Position numbers and translations under genes: made by a program
The notes under the pieces: model-generated
Seen by the model: the letters and a program-made list of their open reading frames with translations, nothing else
Told to the model about the DNA's origin: nothing
Databases searched by the model: none
NCBI RefSeq assembly: GCF_014203365.1
Contig: NZ_JACHIS010000001.1
Coordinates: forward strand, 2,666,001-2,730,000
DNA: 64,000 nt
Reading direction: 5' to 3'
Source: Actinoalloteichus hymeniacidonis
GTDB lineage: Bacteria; Actinomycetota; Actinomycetes; Mycobacteriales; Pseudonocardiaceae
Shown here: positions 24,201-36,000 of the stretch, piece after piece
Layout: each line of letters opens with the position of its first letter
Numbering within the stretch: position 1 is the first letter of the stretch

Positions 24201-27200
24201 GCGTGCCGGGTCAGGGCAACTACGCGCCCGGCAACGTCTTCCTCGACGCACTCGCCGAATGGCGGCGGGCCGCGGGGCTGCCCGCGACCTCTGTCGCATG
24301 GGGAGCGTGGGAGGACAGCGGCATGGCCACAGGGGCCGTGCGAGACCTCTTCGAACGCCACGGCACTCCGGCGTTGGACCCCGCCGCCGCCCTGACCGCC
24401 CTGCATCAAGCGGTCGAGCATCACGAGGCCTTCCTGTGCGTCGCGGACATCCGTTGGGAGCGTTACCTCGTCGCCTACACCGCCGCACGCCCGAGCACCC
24501 TGTTCGACGAGGTACCGGAGGTGCGTGCGCTGAACGATCGGGAGCGCCTCGGTGCTTCGGGGCCGGCCTCTGCCGCCACCACCGCATTCGATCGCCTGCG
24601 TGGCCTGCCCGTCGGGGAACGCGAGAAGGAACTCGCGGACCTGGTGCGCTCCACCGTCGCCGTCGTGCTGGGCCACGGAACACCGGACCAGGTCGATCCG
24701 CGTCGGCCGTTCCAGGAGATCGGTTTCGACTCGGTGACCTCCGTCGAACTGCGCAACCGACTCAACGGCGCGACCGGGCTCCGACTTCCCGTCACCGCGA
24801 TCTTCGACCATCCCACTCCGGCCGCACTGGCCGCCGAACTGGCCCAGGGATTACTCGGCACGAGGGACGAACCTGTAGTCGTCGCGAACCAGCGGAGGCA
24901 GAGCGCGTCGGACGACGACCCGATCGCCGTGGTCGGCATGGCCTGCAGGCTGCCCGGTGACGTGCGGTCCCCGGAAGAGCTGTGGCGGCTGCTCACCGAG
25001 GGGCGTGACGGTCTCGTTCCGCTGCCCATCGACCGGGGCTGGGCGGACGAACAGGCGGACGGAACCGCAGAGGGCTCGCCTTCTCTCCCTACGGCGGGCG
25101 GTTTCCTCTCCGACGCCGCCGACTTCGACGCGGGTCTGTTCGGGATCTCGCCTCGGGAGGCGGTGGCGATGGATCCGCAGCAACGGTTGTTGTTGGAGAC
25201 CGCCTGGGAGGCCTTCGAACGGACCGGTCTCGATCCGCACTCGGTCCACGGCCGGGACATCGGCGTCTTCGCGGGCGTCGCGGGCGTCGACTACGTGACT
25301 CGTCGACGGCATGCGACCGAAGCGGGCCAGGGACACCTCATGACGGGCAACGCGGCGAGCGTCCTCTCCGGTCGCCTCTCCTATGTCTTCGGGCTGGAGG
25401 GTCCGGCGGTGACGGTGGATACGGCGTGTTCGTCCTCGTTGGTTGCCTTACATCAGGCGGCGCAGTCGCTGCGTGCCGGTGAGTGCTCGATGGCCCTGGC
25501 CGGCGGGGTGACGGTCATGTCCACCCCGCTGGTGCTCCAGCAGTTCAGCCAGCAGGGCGGCCTGGCCGCCGACGGCCGGGTCAAGGCCTTCGCGGATACC
25601 GCCGACGGCACCGGCATGGCCGAGGGTGTCGGGGTTCTTGTTCTGGAGCGGTTGTCGGATGCGGTGGCGAACGGTCGTCGTGTTCTGGCGGTGGTGAGGG
25701 GTTCGGCGGTGAATCAGGATGGTGCGTCGAATGGGTTGACGGCGCCGAATGGTCCGTCGCAGCAGCGGGTGATTCGGCAGGCGTTGGCGAATGCCGGTCT
25801 GTCCACCGGGGATGTCGATGTGGTGGAGGCGCATGGCACTGGGACTCGGTTGGGTGATCCGATCGAGGCGCAGGCGTTGTTGGCGACCTATGGCCGGGAT
25901 CGCGAGCCGGAGAATCCGGTGTTCCTGGGTTCGGTGAAGTCGAACATCGGGCACACCCAGGCCGCTGCGGGTGTCGCGGGTGTGATCAAGATGGTGTTGG
26001 CGTTGGAGCACGGGGTGCTGCCGTCGACCCTGCATGTGGACGAGCCGTCGTCTCAGGTGGACTGGTCGTCGGGTGGCGTGGAGTTGTTGATCGAGTCGCG
26101 GCCGTGGCCGGAGGTCGACCGTCCGCGTCGGGCTGCGGTGTCGTCGTTCGGGATCAGCGGGACCAATGCCCACGTCATCCTCGAACAGGCCCCGACCATC
26201 GAGACAGACGATCACCGCTCGGCCGACCCGGTGGAATCCGCCGAGCGTGCCGTCGAGCCCGGGAGATCGTCGATCGAGAAGCCCGTGTCTCCGTCGGTGC
26301 CCTGGCTGCTGTCCGGGCAGACCGCAGCCGCCCTGCGGGCACAGGCCCAGCGGCTGGCCGAGCACGGGGCGCTGCCGGGAACGGCACCGGCCGACGTCGC
26401 ACGTTCACTCATCACCACGAGAGCGGCACTGGACCACCGTGCGGTCGTGGTCGCGCAGGACTCCGCAGAATTCGCGGCCGGTCTGGCCGGGGTGGCGGCG
26501 GGTCGTTCGGGGGCGGGTGTGGTGTCGGGTGTGGTGCGTGGTGCACGCCGGGTGGGGTTGGTGTTCTCGGGTCAGGGTTCGCAGTACGTGGGGATGGGTC
26601 GGGAACTGTATGACGTGTTTCCGGTGTTCGCGGGGGCGTTCGATGAGGTGTGTGCGGAGTTGGACCCGTTGTTGGGGTTCTCGCTGCGCGAGGCCGTGTT
26701 CGCCGCTGCCACGGCGGGAGAGAAGTCGCCCGCCGACGAGCCGAGCCGCTCCGTCGAGGAACCGCCCGCCCGCTCGATCGACGACACAGGACTTGCCCAG
26801 CCTGCCCTGTTCGCCGTCGAGGTAGCTCTGGTGCGCCTGCTGGCTGCCGCAGGCGTGACGCCGGAGGTTGTTGCGGGACATTCGCTGGGCGAGCTCACCG
26901 CCGCCTATGTGGCGGGCCTGTGGACGCTGCCTGCGGCCTGTCGAGTCGTCGCGGCGCGGGCGAGGCTGATGCAACGGCTGCCCGACGGCGGGGCGATGGC
27001 CTCGATCGAGGCAGCCGAGGACGCAGTGCGAGCACACCTGGCGACCCGGACCGCCACAGTGACGGGTCAGCAGTCCACGGTGGACGTCGCTGCGGTCAAC
27101 GGTCCGCTCGCCACGGTGATCTCCGGCGACGCCGCCGAGATCTCCGAGATCGTTGCGTGGTGGCGGGACCAGGGACATCGCGTGCGGCTGCTCCAGGTCA

Positions 27201-29980
27201 GCCACGCCTTCCACTCGTCGCTACTGGACCCGATGCTCGAGGACTACGGTCGCGAGCTGGCGACCGTGGCGGCCGATGTCCCGACGGTCCCGCTGGTCTC
27301 GACGGTGACCGGTGCGGTGCTCGACCCCTCCACCTCGGCCGGACCCGAATACTGGGTGCGGCAGGTGCGTGAGCCCGTGCGCTACGCGGACGCGGTCCGC
27401 ACGCTGCGCGAGCTGGGGGTCACCACGGTGATCGAGGTCGGACCCGGCGGTGTGCTGACCGCGCTGACGCGCGAAACACTGGATGACGACCGTGCGGCCA
27501 CCGAGGCTGCGGCGGACGGGATCGTCGATGCACCGCGCGGATCGACGCCTGAGACATCCTGCATCGCCCTTCTACGGTCGGACCGGGCGGAGACGGCCGC
27601 GCTTCTCGGCGGTCTGGCCGCCGCGCACGTCACCGGTGTCGCCGTGGACTTCACGCCACTGCTGCCTTCCGACGCCTCGGTTGTGGACCTGCCTACCTAT
27701 GCGTTCCAACGAGATCGGTTCTGGTGGGACGCCGCCCCGGCCGCCGCGCCGACCGGTCCGGTCGGATCGGGTTCGGCCGCCGAGGACGCGTTCTGGGCCG
27801 CCGTCGAACGCGACGACCGGGCAGGACTCGCCCGGCTGGTCACCCTGCCCGATGGGGAGGCCGAGGACCTCACATCGATGCTGCCCGCGCTGTCCCGGTG
27901 GCGCCGCCGATCACGCGATCGGGAACGGGTGGACTCCTGGCGGTACCGGGTGCGCTGGACGGGAGTGCCGACCCGCGAGCACGCTGCGTCGACGCCGCTC
28001 CTCGGCAACTGGCTCCTCGTCGAGGACCCCGCCGCCGGGCGATCCATCGGCGAATCCGCCAGCGTCGAGAAGCTGCTCACACAGGGCGGTGCCAGGGTGA
28101 CTCGGATCGAGGTCGAAGCCGGTTTGGGCCGTGTCGAGCTGGCCACGCGACTGCGACGTCTCGCGGAGACAGCGGAGCCGCCCACCGGGATCGTGTCGCT
28201 GCTGGGGCTGCCGAGGACCGACCCCGCGACGACGTTGGATCCGGCCGAGCCGGTAGCGCCGATCCTGCCGGTCCGCGACCTGGCGTCCACTGTCACGTTG
28301 GTGCAGGCGCTCGGTGACGCTGCGGTGACCGCCCCGCTGTGGTGTCTGACGCGTGGTGCCGTGTCGGTCCGGGACGACGATGCACCGGTCGATCCCGCGC
28401 AGGCGATGCTGTGGGGACTGGGCCGGGTCGTCGCCCTGGAACACCCGGAGCGGTGGGGCGGCCTGGTGGACCTCCCGAACCTCCCCGGACTGTCCGAATC
28501 GGACGCCGACCGGATCGGCGCGCGGCTGCGCGGCGTCTTGGCGGCAGAGTCAGGAGAGGATCAGGTTGCCGTGCGCCCGGCCGGGGTGTTCGGCCGCAGG
28601 CTGGTGCGGGCTCCGCTGAACCCGGTTTCCGCCGAGACCGCCGAACGATGGCGAACTCGCGGGACGGTGCTGGTGACCGGCGGCACCGGCGCGTTGGGCG
28701 TCCGCGTCGCCCGCTGGTTGGCGAGCCGGGGGGCCGAGCGACTGGTGTTGACCTCGCGGCGCGGTCCGGCGGCACCCGGGGCCGCCGAACTGGTGGCGGA
28801 GCTTGCCGAGGTCGGTGTCGAGACCGTCGTCGTCGCCTGCGACGTCGCCGATCGCGACGCGCTGCGCGACGTTCTCGACGCCATCCCCCCGGCGACGCCG
28901 TTGACCGGTGTCTTCCACACCGCAGGAGTGCTCGACGACACGGCACTGACCGACCTCTCCGAGGCCCGGATAGCCGAGGTGCTGCGCGCCAAGGCACAGG
29001 GAGCGGCCACTCTGGACCAGCTCACCCGGCACCATCCGATCACCGCGTTCGTGTCGTTCGCGTCGATCTCGGGGGTCTGGGGCAGCGGAAGCCAGGGGGC
29101 CTACGCGGCCGCCAACGCCGCCGTCGATGCGATCGCCTCGCAGCGCAGGGCCGTAGGCCTGCCCGCGACGTCGATCGCCTGGGGAGCCTGGGCCGAGAGT
29201 GGGATGGCCGCAGGCGAGGCAGGCGAGTACCTCCGGCGGCGCGGCGTGATCCCCATGTCGCCGGACCCGGCGATGGCGGCCTTGGAAGCCTCGGTCGGCA
29301 ACGACGATACGGCGATCGCGGTGGCCGACGTGGACTGGGCGAACTTCGTCCCCTCGTTCACCCTGCACCGCCCGCAGCCGCTGTTGTCGGAGCTGCCGGA
29401 GGCACGGCAGGCGGTGGACTCCGTCGCCCCGGCCGCCGACGGTGCCGGGGACGAACAGGACGGCCTGGTGCGAAGACTGACCGCGATGCCGCCGGGCGAA
29501 CGGGCCCGGGCAGTGCTCGACCTGGTGCGCTCCGAGGTCGCCTCGGCTCTGGGCTACGTCTCCGCCGATCAGGTCGATCCCGACGCGGCATTCCAGTCCG
29601 TCGGCTTCGACTCGCTGATCGCGGTGGAGCTACGCAACAACCTCGGCCGGATCACCGGTCTGCGGCTCCCACCCACGCTGGTCTTCGACCATCCCACCCC
29701 CTCGGCGGTGGCCGAACTCCTGGACACCCGACTGGCGGCCGACGGCCCGACGGCCGACCTCCCGATCAGTGCGCAGCTGGACCGACTCGAAGCCGACCTG
29801 GCCAAGGTCGACGCGCGGGACGCCTCCCGGTCGCAGATCACCACCCGTCTGCGCGGGCTGCTGCTCAAGTGGACCGACGAGCCCTCCCCGACGGTCGAGG
29901 ACACCGTCGACGACGAGATCGAGTCGGCCTCTGACGAGGCGCTGTTCGAGTTCATCCGAGGACGGCTCGGCAGGGACTGA
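15224..29980 (+). CDS. Type I modular PKS: modules 3, 4 and 5 (PKS2)
   Basis: This 4,918-residue protein performs extensions 3 to 5. Approximate order: N-terminal docking coil 1-33; KS3 34-455; AT3 558-875; degenerate KR3 1224-1410; ACP3 1502-1577; KS4 1597-2025; AT4 2136-2445; KR4 2853-3080; ACP4 3137-3209; KS5 3231-3655; AT5 3776-4085; KR5 4480-4725; ACP5 4764-4838; C-terminal docking 4846-4918, which ends in a helix of the [10 protein letters not shown] type. The start is GTG 15224 with GAGGAG at 15207-15212. The first residues ([13 protein letters not shown]) match the docking coil that begins PKS3 and PKS4. It sits 78 nt after PKS1 and 58 nt before PKS3, so co-transcription and docking in gene order are expected. 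Confidence 0.95.
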   Translation: MADDDRLVEYLRRVTADLHQTRQRLREVESRGRDAVAVVGMACRLPGGVTSPEDLWRLVAAGGDAVSGFPVDRGWTPADPAMPHTRQGGFLDGAADFDAGLFGISPREATAMDPQQRLLLETSWEALERAGLAPTALRGTDTGVFVGMGNHDYGPRLDEEAEDVAGHVLTGTIASIASGRIAYTLGLEGPAITIDTACSSSLVALHQAAQSLRDGDCSLALAGGVAVMSHPGLFTEFHRQGGLASDGRCKSFADTADGTGWGEGVGVLVLERLSDAVRNGRHVLAVVRGSAVNQDGASHGLTAPNGPAQQRVIRQALANARLSTQDVDAVEAHGTGTRLGDPIEAQALLATYGQGRDPDRPLFLGSVKSNIAHTQAASGVAGVIKMILAMRHGVLPPTLHAEEPSAQVDWSAGAVELLTASRPWPAVDRARRAAVSSFGISGTNAHVVLEQAPEPEYDEVEPRPASAAAPAPLPWVLSGRTAEALRGQAARLIDHVAAEPAVSPTDVAFSLATTRAHLEHRAVILGADRAELAAGLSAVAEGTEAPGVVTGTTRATGRLAMMFTGQGSQYPAMGRTLYRTYPVFAAAFDEVCAELDPLLGVSVRDLVFADDDSGGGLGAAVEAGPAESATTQPDTAIDRPLDRTDLAQAALFAVEVALSRLLAHVGIRPDVVLGHSFGEVVAAYLAGVWSLRDACAVVAARGGLVRRLALPGAMVAVAATETEAADYLAEIDGTLVIAAVNGPNSVVFSGDADTVARATHAWRDRGRRVRLLRGGQAFHSPLIEPAVAAFTEALQQVSFVAPEIPLISTVTGRPVDPRAVTTPEYWADQLRRPVRFADAIRTLREESVTTILEVGPDGVLTPMAREVLDEQHADEEVTFAVTLRRGRPEPDTFGAALAALHVRGLVPRWAGLLDGAARRVPLPTYAFQRSRYWWDRSTAGGDSTATTLDADFWEAVRRGDLSALAETLGLRAPDEHGALTALLPALSERAARRRSLAETASWRHRSTWIPFAADHTDGTAGRWLVVHTEEQSDDPDITAIVDALTDGGGVAHLVLDEAGSTGSVQVERLAEAVRSADGTEVAGVLSLLALRDGASEHDGLDTPTAMRATTVLLQALGQARVRGPLWCVTRSAVSVGEGDAPVDPRQALLWGWGRSAAREHPDRWGGLIDLPATTDGRTAGLVAGVVRGGHAEDEIAVRSSGRHVRRLRPVPEDSSVAPPWRPDGAVVLTGDWDDTWPTLACRVAERGARHVLLAPRFPAEAGDRDDSVLTDRLAELGATVSVVRDTDETRHETLIGLLGATPLAAVVHVETASVPVGRLDDVDAAEFDAGVRAALHSIYEVIRFAHRAGAADLLMFSSLTGVWGAGGYAAQAAIESHLDALGRRSSTDGPRVRSLSWGTWQSESVRGASSDAASDHWGDRGLRPMPAERALDVLDTAMVVDAEPWIVADVDWTVFAAAYTSLRPGPLVDGLVDADVDTPDDSAAPAAEDTRLRDVDAEERRSLLLDRVRGDAALLLGHASATAVGADQPFRDMGVDSLTAVRLRDRLAASTGLRLPSTLVFDHPTPQALVRHLEAEILGTSAEPSRDRTAEIAAVAEDEPIAIIGMACRFPGGVDSPESLWRLLVDGEDAMSPFPLDRGWDVEALYHADPANRGTSYTRSGGFLDDPAGFDADFFGISPREATAMDPQQRLLLETSWEAFERADIDPSLMRGSSTGVFTGIAWRDYGSEPGRDADAAEGYLMTGNATSIASGRVAYTLGLEGPAITVDTACSSSLVAVHLAGQALRSGECSMALAGGAAVMATPVAFVEFSRQRGLAPDGRCKPFAKAADGTGWSEGVGVLLLERLSDARRNGRRVLGVVRGTAINQDGASNGLSAPNGPAQQRVIRQALAQSGLTADDVDAVEAHGTGTRLGDPIEAQALLAAYGRDRSEDRPLWLGSVKSNIGHTGAAAGVAGVIKMVMALRHEVLPRTLHVDEPTPEVDWTTGGVRLLTEARDWPRQDRPRRAGVSAFGFSGTNAHVLLEEPESAVVPEPASVPEAAAMPLVVRPDAVPLLLSARSESALRAQGRRLRRLLVEQPESSIVDVAGALVTSRTTHRHRAVVVGADRSELLAGLDAVADGREAPGVVAGIAHDGDRRPVFVFPGQGSQWRGMATDLLACSPVFAEWITACEQVLTPFVGWSLRDMLSPDVDPALADRVDVVQPVLWAVLVSLAELWRSCGVVPAAVLGHSQGEIAAACIAGGISLSDGARIVARRSQAVAETLSGGGGMASVGLSSRQTTEAIAALGDSAVGLEIAAENGPTSTVVAGATAALDALVAHCSTSGVRARRVTVDYASHSDQVEALHTRLLELFEEVEPHAGEVPFYSTVAAARIDTAELDAEYWYRNLRRTVRFEETTRAVVADRHEVFLEVSPHPVLAMSIEEILADTAVEEAFAGATLRRDDGGAARFLTALAELHVRGVPVDWSHLIGGWGGRRIDLPTYAFQRERFWLAPDPKPSPIDSRPYPGGGSVEDSFWTAVEQGDAAGVTRLVADSTADDHDAVASVLPMLSRWRRRAREHEIVDSWRYRVRWARASVPTDADAARLDGRWLLVDAPAMPAAFDGPSDTARHAESDTDADQVIHALSRGGAEVVRLMVEQGLDRGALTERLRTTIAVDGPVTGVVSLLALPSVGHPLDAEDGGRHPSVVPGHEASRELPDTVSGGRLADTVTLLQALGDAGVGAPLWCVTRDAVSPHGPGSAFVDPEQAMVWGVGRVAALEQPDQWGGMIDLPASLGDQAASRLCGILAGTTGEDQVAVRSSGVFARRLVRAPLPVGGRVDSSVEQEPDGASVAVTDEGPVPLPAATSGRWTAGGTVLVTGGTGALGAQVARWLVGRGVEHLVLTSRRGAAAPGAEDLADELRRLGAEVTLAACDVAERDALHRVVKEIPAEAPLTGVVHTAGILDDTTLEALTPQQICAVLDVKAQGAVNLHHLTRDHDLACFLLFSSAGATVGVPGQGNYAPGNVFLDALAEWRRAAGLPATSVAWGAWEDSGMATGAVRDLFERHGTPALDPAAALTALHQAVEHHEAFLCVADIRWERYLVAYTAARPSTLFDEVPEVRALNDRERLGASGPASAATTAFDRLRGLPVGEREKELADLVRSTVAVVLGHGTPDQVDPRRPFQEIGFDSVTSVELRNRLNGATGLRLPVTAIFDHPTPAALAAELAQGLLGTRDEPVVVANQRRQSASDDDPIAVVGMACRLPGDVRSPEELWRLLTEGRDGLVPLPIDRGWADEQADGTAEGSPSLPTAGGFLSDAADFDAGLFGISPREAVAMDPQQRLLLETAWEAFERTGLDPHSVHGRDIGVFAGVAGVDYVTRRRHATEAGQGHLMTGNAASVLSGRLSYVFGLEGPAVTVDTACSSSLVALHQAAQSLRAGECSMALAGGVTVMSTPLVLQQFSQQGGLAADGRVKAFADTADGTGMAEGVGVLVLERLSDAVANGRRVLAVVRGSAVNQDGASNGLTAPNGPSQQRVIRQALANAGLSTGDVDVVEAHGTGTRLGDPIEAQALLATYGRDREPENPVFLGSVKSNIGHTQAAAGVAGVIKMVLALEHGVLPSTLHVDEPSSQVDWSSGGVELLIESRPWPEVDRPRRAAVSSFGISGTNAHVILEQAPTIETDDHRSADPVESAERAVEPGRSSIEKPVSPSVPWLLSGQTAAALRAQAQRLAEHGALPGTAPADVARSLITTRAALDHRAVVVAQDSAEFAAGLAGVAAGRSGAGVVSGVVRGARRVGLVFSGQGSQYVGMGRELYDVFPVFAGAFDEVCAELDPLLGFSLREAVFAAATAGEKSPADEPSRSVEEPPARSIDDTGLAQPALFAVEVALVRLLAAAGVTPEVVAGHSLGELTAAYVAGLWTLPAACRVVAARARLMQRLPDGGAMASIEAAEDAVRAHLATRTATVTGQQSTVDVAAVNGPLATVISGDAAEISEIVAWWRDQGHRVRLLQVSHAFHSSLLDPMLEDYGRELATVAADVPTVPLVSTVTGAVLDPSTSAGPEYWVRQVREPVRYADAVRTLRELGVTTVIEVGPGGVLTALTRETLDDDRAATEAAADGIVDAPRGSTPETSCIALLRSDRAETAALLGGLAAAHVTGVAVDFTPLLPSDASVVDLPTYAFQRDRFWWDAAPAAAPTGPVGSGSAAEDAFWAAVERDDRAGLARLVTLPDGEAEDLTSMLPALSRWRRRSRDRERVDSWRYRVRWTGVPTREHAASTPLLGNWLLVEDPAAGRSIGESASVEKLLTQGGARVTRIEVEAGLGRVELATRLRRLAETAEPPTGIVSLLGLPRTDPATTLDPAEPVAPILPVRDLASTVTLVQALGDAAVTAPLWCLTRGAVSVRDDDAPVDPAQAMLWGLGRVVALEHPERWGGLVDLPNLPGLSESDADRIGARLRGVLAAESGEDQVAVRPAGVFGRRLVRAPLNPVSAETAERWRTRGTVLVTGGTGALGVRVARWLASRGAERLVLTSRRGPAAPGAAELVAELAEVGVETVVVACDVADRDALRDVLDAIPPATPLTGVFHTAGVLDDTALTDLSEARIAEVLRAKAQGAATLDQLTRHHPITAFVSFASISGVWGSGSQGAYAAANAAVDAIASQRRAVGLPATSIAWGAWAESGMAAGEAGEYLRRRGVIPMSPDPAMAALEASVGNDDTAIAVADVDWANFVPSFTLHRPQPLLSELPEARQAVDSVAPAADGAGDEQDGLVRRLTAMPPGERARAVLDLVRSEVASALGYVSADQVDPDAAFQSVGFDSLIAVELRNNLGRITGLRLPPTLVFDHPTPSAVAELLDTRLAADGPTADLPISAQLDRLEADLAKVDARDASRSQITTRLRGLLLKWTDEPSPTVEDTVDDEIESASDEALFEFIRGRLGRD
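15322..19965 (+). other. Module 3: KS-AT(malonyl-like)-KR0-ACP, ketone retained
   Basis: KR3 is dead by several independent criteria. The nucleotide-binding loop reads TGDWDDTW instead of TGGTGxLG, the catalytic Tyr is Gln and the Asn four residues later is Glu (YAAAN becomes QAAIE), and the Lys is absent. Only the Ser of FSSLTG remains. AT3 is malonyl-like but odd, with GHSFGE and GQAFHS. KS3 reads NIAH for NIGH with the His kept. ACP3 has GVDSL. Module 3 should leave the beta-ketone unreduced. Confidence 0.85.
20012..24860 (+). other. Module 4: KS-AT(methylmalonyl)-KR-ACP
   Basis: AT4 has GHSQGE and VDYASHS (methylmalonyl). KR4 has [11 protein letters not shown], catalytic Ser and YAPGN. 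LDD marks a B-type KR, and Pro two residues after the Tyr is, as I recall, a mark of the epimerising B2 subtype also seen in erythromycin KR1. There is no DH or ER; the AT-to-KR interval contains only the post-AT linker and the KR structural subdomain. ACP4 reads GFDSV. The predicted outcome is a hydroxyl with an adjacent, possibly epimerised, methyl. Confidence 0.85.
24914..29740 (+). other. Module 5: KS-AT(malonyl)-KR-ACP
   Basis: AT5 has GHSLGE and SHAFHS (malonyl). KR5 has [11 protein letters not shown], Ser (FASIS) and YAAAN. It carries both the B-type LDD and a Trp eight residues before the Tyr; I give LDD priority. ACP5 has GFDSL. The second half of KS5 is a nearly exact copy of the corresponding part of KS2. 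The predicted outcome is a hydroxyl without a methyl. Confidence 0.85.
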
Positions 29981-30038
29981 TCCCGCCCCGCCTCGACCCC
30001 GCGTTTGCTGACGCGAACCACGCTAGGAGTAACTGGAC

Positions 30039-33000
30039 ATGGCGAACGAAGACGAGCTCCGCGACTACCTGAAGTGGGTCACGACTGATCTTCATCGGAC
30101 CCGGCAGCGCCTGCTCGACGTCGAGTCGCGCGAGCGGGAGCCGATCGCCGTCATCGGCATGGCCTGTCGTTATCCCGGCGGCGTCGAGTCGCCCGCAGAC
30201 CTGTGGCGTCTCGTCGACCACGGTGTCGATGCCGTCACCGGACTGCCCGCAGACCGGGGATGGGATCTCGACTCGATCGCAGGCGGCGGGGCGGCAGGCG
30301 ACTCTGCGGGCGACTTCGGCGGGGGTTTCCTCACCGACGTGGCCTCGTTCGATGCAGAGCTCTTCGGAATCTCGCCCCGTGAGGCGCTGGCGATGGACCC
30401 GCAGCAGCGCCTGCTGCTGGAGGCCGCCTGGGAGGTGTTCGAGCGCGCGGGCATCGACGCCTCGACCCTCAAGGGCAGCCGCACCGGCGTGTTCGCCGGG
30501 GTGTCCGGGCGAGATTACGGCGGTGCGCTCACCGACATGCCCGAGGAGGTCCAGGGCTACCTGCTGACCGGCAACGCCACCAGCGTCGTGTCCGGTCGCG
30601 TCGCCTACACCTTCGGCCTGGAGGGACCAGCGGTGACGGTGGACACCGCATGCTCGTCGTCATTGGTGGCCCTGCATCTGGCCGCGCAGGCGCTGCGTGC
30701 CGATGAGTGCTCGCTGGCGGTGGTCGGCGGCGTGGAGGTCATGGCGTCCCCCGTCATCGTGCGGGAGTTCGCCCGGCAGGGCGGCCTGGCACCCGACGGG
30801 CGCTGCAAGTCGTTCGCGGCCTCGGCGGACGGCACCGGCTGGGGTGAGGGCGTGGGCGTCCTGCTCGTCGAGCGGCTGTCGGACGCGGTGCGTAACGGCA
30901 GGCGCATCCTCGCCGTGGTCAAGGGCTCCGCAGTGAACCAGGATGGCGCGTCGAACGGGCTGACCGCGCCGAACGGCCCGTCGCAGCAGCGGGTGATCCG
31001 CGAGGCGCTGGTCAACGCGCAGATCAGTCCGGCGGACGTCGATGTGGTGGAGGCGCATGGCACCGGGACCCGCTTGGGTGATCCGATCGAGGCGCAGGCG
31101 TTGTTGGCGACCTACGGACAGGGCCGTCCCGATGGAAGGCCGTTGTGGCTGGGTTCGGTGAAGTCCAACATCGGCCACGGCCAGGCCGCTGCGGGTGTGG
31201 CCGGTGTGATCAAGATGGTCGAGGCGATGCGGCATGGGGTGTTGCCGAGGACGTTGCATGCCGAGGAGCCCACGCCCCAGGTGGATTGGTCTGCGGGTGC
31301 GGTGGAGTTGTTGACCGAGTCGCGGTCGTGGCCGGAGGTGGGTCGTCCGCGTCGGGCTGCGGTCTCGTCGTTCGGGATCAGCGGGACCAACGCCCACGTG
31401 ATTCTGGAGCAGCCCGAGCCCGCGGACACCGAGCCCGCCCTCGGCGATGGGGACGGCCACGTCGCAGGGCCCGGTCCCGTCCCGTGGGTCCTGTCCGGTC
31501 GTTCCGCAGCGGCCCTGCGCGCGCAGGCGGGCAGGCTCGCCGCCATCGCCGTCGAGGCGGGACCGCAACCGCCGTCGCCGGTCGACATCGGACAGGCGCT
31601 GGCCACGACGCGGACGCCGTTGGAACACCGTGCCGTGGTGCTGGGCGGGGATGCGGCCGAGCTGGCCGCTGGTCTGGCCGAGGTGGCGGCGGGTCGTTCG
31701 GCGCCGGGTGTGGTGTCGGGTGTGGTGCGTGGTGTGGGTCGGGTCGGGATGGTGTTCTCGGGTCAGGGTTCGCAGTACGTGGGGATGGGTCGGGAACTGT
31801 ATGACGTGTTTCCGGTGTTCGCGGGGGCGTTCGATGAGGTGTGTGCGGAGTTGGACCCGTTGTTGGGGTTCTCGCTGCGCGACGCCGTGTTCGCCGAGCC
31901 TGTGGCCGAGCGGACCGAGGGCCAGGACCGGCGATCGGCGGACGAGGGCTCGGATTCGATCGACGACACCGGACTGGCCCAGCCTGCCCTGTTCGCGGTC
32001 GAGGTGGCGCTCGTGCGCCTGCTCGCCACCTTCGGCATCGCCCCCGAGGTCGTCGCGGGTCACTCGCTGGGCGAGGTGACAGCGGGCTTCGTCGCCGGCC
32101 TGTGGTCGCTGCGACAGGCGTGTCTGGTGGTCGCCGCCCGCGCCGGACTGATGCAGCGCCTGCCTGCGGGTGGGGCGATGGCCTCCATCGCCGCCACCGA
32201 GGCCGAGGTCCGGGACTGCCTCGCCGAATCGGCCGCGACGGCGCGACGCGGCCCGGACAACGCGGTGCCGGTGGACATCGCAGCGATCAACGGACCGAGT
32301 GCGACGGTGGTGTCCGGGGACTCCGATGCCGTGGCTCGGGTGATGGAGTTCTGGCGGGCCCGTGGTCGCCGGGTCCGGGCGCTCTCGGTGTCGCACGCGT
32401 TCCATTCCGCGCTGATGGACCCCATGCTCGACGACTACGGCCAGGTCCTGGACCGGATCGAATTCGGTTCGCCCGCGTTGCCGCTGGTGTCCACTGTGAC
32501 GGGCGGCGTGCTCGCATCCGCCGTCATGACCGACCCGAGGTACTGGGTGCGGCAGGTGCGCGAACCGGTGCGGTTCGCGGAAGCTGCGGGCGCACTACGC
32601 GACCTCGGCGTGACCACCGTGATCGAGGTCGGGCCGGGTGCGGTGCTCACCGCGCTTCTGCAGGCCGTCGTCGAGCCGACCGACGGCCCGGATGCCGAAG
32701 ACCGGCCCGTCCCTTCCGACATCGGAGCCGAGGAGCACAGCGGAGCCGCCCCGAGTGCGGCAGCCCCCGTGTCGTGCGTATCGCTGCTGCGCTCGGGCCG
32801 AGGCGAGCGGGAGTCCCTGCTCGCCGGGCTCGCCACGGTGCACGTCTGCTGTGCCCGGGTGGACTGGTCACCGGTGTTCCCGACTCGGGTTCCCCCGCTG
32901 GAGCTGCCCACCTATCCGTTCCAGCGCCAGCGGTTCTGGCTGAATGCCGAAGACGGACGGGCGGACGCACGCGGCCTGGGACTGACGGCGGGTGGGCATC

Positions 33001-36000
33001 CCGTGCTGGGTGCGCGAGTGGATCTCCCGGACGCCCGAGGCATGGTGCTCACCGGCGTGCTGTCCGTCTCGGCCGCGCCCTGGACATCGGATCACCAGGT
33101 CGGTGGGGCGATCGTGTTCCCCGGTACAGGACTGGTGGACTGGGTGCTGCACGCGGCCGCCGATCTGGACGCCCCGGTCCTCGAAGAGCTGACCCTGAAC
33201 GCCCCGGTGCTCCTTCCGCCGACCGGCGCGCTCACGGTGCGGGTGCACCTCGACCACCCCGAGGCGGACGGACGCCGGGCGGTCACGGTGCACACCCGCC
33301 CGGCGTCCGACCCGGACGCCGACTGGACCGCACACGCCGTCGGCACGCTGCTGGAGTCCGATCCGACCGTTGCACCGACGGCATCGGACGGGTTGACGAA
33401 GACATGGCCGCCGCCCGACACCCGCCCGGCGGAGGCGACCGAGCTGTACGACGCCTTCACCTCGGCAGGACTGACCTACGGCCCGGCCTTCCGGGGCCTG
33501 CGAGCGGCCTGGGTCGGGACGGACGCGGTGTTCGCCGAGGTGGAACTGCCCGCCTCCGTCGATGCCTCGGGGGGCGGTCGGCCCACGGAGATCGCCCACG
33601 CGGTGCACCCGGCACTGTTCGACGCCGCCCTGCACGCGCTCGGCCTGCCCGAGGCGGCTCGGGTTCTGCGACCGTTCGACGACGACGGCACCGGCGTCCG
33701 ATTGCCCTTCTCCTGGACCGGGGTCCGGGTGCACGCGGTCGGGGCCACCCGTCTCCGGGTGCGACTGAGCCCGGTCGGGGACGACGCCCTGGCCCTGACC
33801 ATGACCGATCCGGACGGGACGCCGGTGCTCACCGTCGACCGGTTGGTCCTGCGCCCCCTCGCCGCTGGCACGTTCGACGACGCAGCAGATCGGGAATCGG
33901 CCCTGTTCGAGGTGACATGGGTCCCCACGACACTGCCCGCCGTGCCGCCGGAGTCCGCGCAGTCCGCCGAATGGTTCGCGGTGCTGCCTGCGGCCGGAGC
34001 ATCGACGATGGCCGAGATCGAACCCGAGTCCGCGGATGACGGGCGGCTCGGTCCCGTCCGCCGCTTCCCAGACCCGGCGCGGCTCTTCTCGGCCGTCGAA
34101 CGCACCGAGAACCCGCCCGCGCTGATCGTGTTGGATTGCCGAGATGCTGGACAGGCAGGCGACGCCGCCGTGCCGGAGGCGGTGCACCGCGACATCGCAC
34201 GACTGATCGGCATCGTCCAGTCGGTACTGGTCGAGGACGTCCTGCTCGAAACCCGGTTACTGGTCGTCACGTGCAACGCCGTGGCGGCCGAGCCCACCGA
34301 CCAGGTCGACGGGCTGGCAGGCTCGGCGATCTGGGGTCTGCTGCGCACCGCCCAGACGGAGAACCCCGACCGCATCGCGCTGCTCGATCTGGCCGATCCC
34401 GACGTCTCCGTCGAACTCGACTCGGGCCTGCTGCGCAGCCTGCGCATCGCGGCGGACTCGCAGATCGCGATCCGCGAGGACCGGGTGCTGGTGCCCCGAC
34501 TCGACAGGTCGAGCCTCGCGCGGCCGTCCGACCAGGACGAGCTGATTCTGCCCGGCGGACGCTGGCAGATCGGCATCGCATCGCCGGGATCGTTGACCGG
34601 CGTCGACGTGCTTCCCTCCTCACCGAACGGACAGCAGCCGTTGGCCCCCGGCGAGGTCCGGGTGTCCGTCCGTGCGGCCGGGGTGAACTTCCGTGACGTG
34701 ATGGCGGCGCTGGGGATGTACCCCGACGTCATCGAGATCGGCGGTGAGGGTGCGGGCGTCGTTGTCGAGGTCGGTGCCGAGGTCACCGGCCTGGCCTGCG
34801 GCGATCTGGTGACGGGCGTGTTCTCCGGCGCGTTCGCCTCCGAGGTCGTGGTGGACTCCCGCTGCGTGATCGCCGTGCCGACCGGCTGGTCGGCGCTCGA
34901 GGCCGCGTCGGTGCCCAGCGTGTTCCTCACCGCGTACCACGGCCTGGTCGAGCTGGCGGGACTGTCTGCGGGCCGCTCGGTGCTGATTCACGCAGCCGCA
35001 GGCGGCGTCGGCTCCGCCGCCGTCCAGGTGGCCCGCGCGGTCGGAGCGGAGGTCTTCGCCACGGCTTCCCCCGGTAAGCACGCGGTGCTTCGGGACTGGG
35101 GGATCCCGGCGGATCACATCTCCTCCTCTCGCGACCTCGAGTTCGAGTCGCGGGTGCTTGCGGCGACCGACGGTCGTGGCGTCGACGTCGTGCTGAACGC
35201 CCTGGCGGGGTCCTTCGTGGACGCCTCGCTGCGGACGCTGGCCCCCGGCGGGATGCTGCTGGAGATGGGCAAGACCGACCTGCGCGACGCCGGGCAGGTC
35301 GCCGAGAAGCATCCCGGAGTCCGGTACGAGCCCTTCGACGTGTCGGCGCTGCACCCCGACCGGGTCGCACACGCGCTCGCGAAGCTCGGGGAGCTGTTCG
35401 AACAGGGCGTCCTGACACCGCCGCCGATCACCGAGTTCGACGTCCGCCGCATCCGCCCCGCCCTCCGAGCCCTTGCGGGCGCCACCCTGGTCGGTAAGGC
35501 GGTGCTGACGGTGCCTCGGCCGGTGCCGCCGAGGACGACCGTGCTGATTACCGGTGGTCTCGGGTCGTTGGGTCGCGCGGTGGCGCGCCACCTCGTCGCC
35601 GTGCACGGCGTCACCGACCTGCTGCTGGTGTCCCGGCGCGGCGCGGACACGCCGGGGGCCGCCGAGTTCGTCGCCGAGCTCGCCACGCTCGGCGCCCGAG
35701 CCCGCGTGTCCGGTGCGGATGTCACCGACGCTCGGGCCCTCGCCGAGGTGATCGACTCGATCCCCGAGAATCGGCCGCTGGCCGGAGTCGTCCATGCCGC
35801 CGGGGTGGTCTCCGACGGCGTGTTCGCCACCCTCGACGCGACGCGGATCGAGGAGGTGCTGGCCCCCAAGGTCACCGGAGCCTGGAACCTGCATCGGGCC
35901 ACCCGGCACCTGGACCTGCCGTTGTTCCTGACGTTCTCCTCCGTCGCGGGCGTCTGGGGGGCCGCGGGCCAGGCGGTCTACGCGGCAGGCAACGCGTTCC

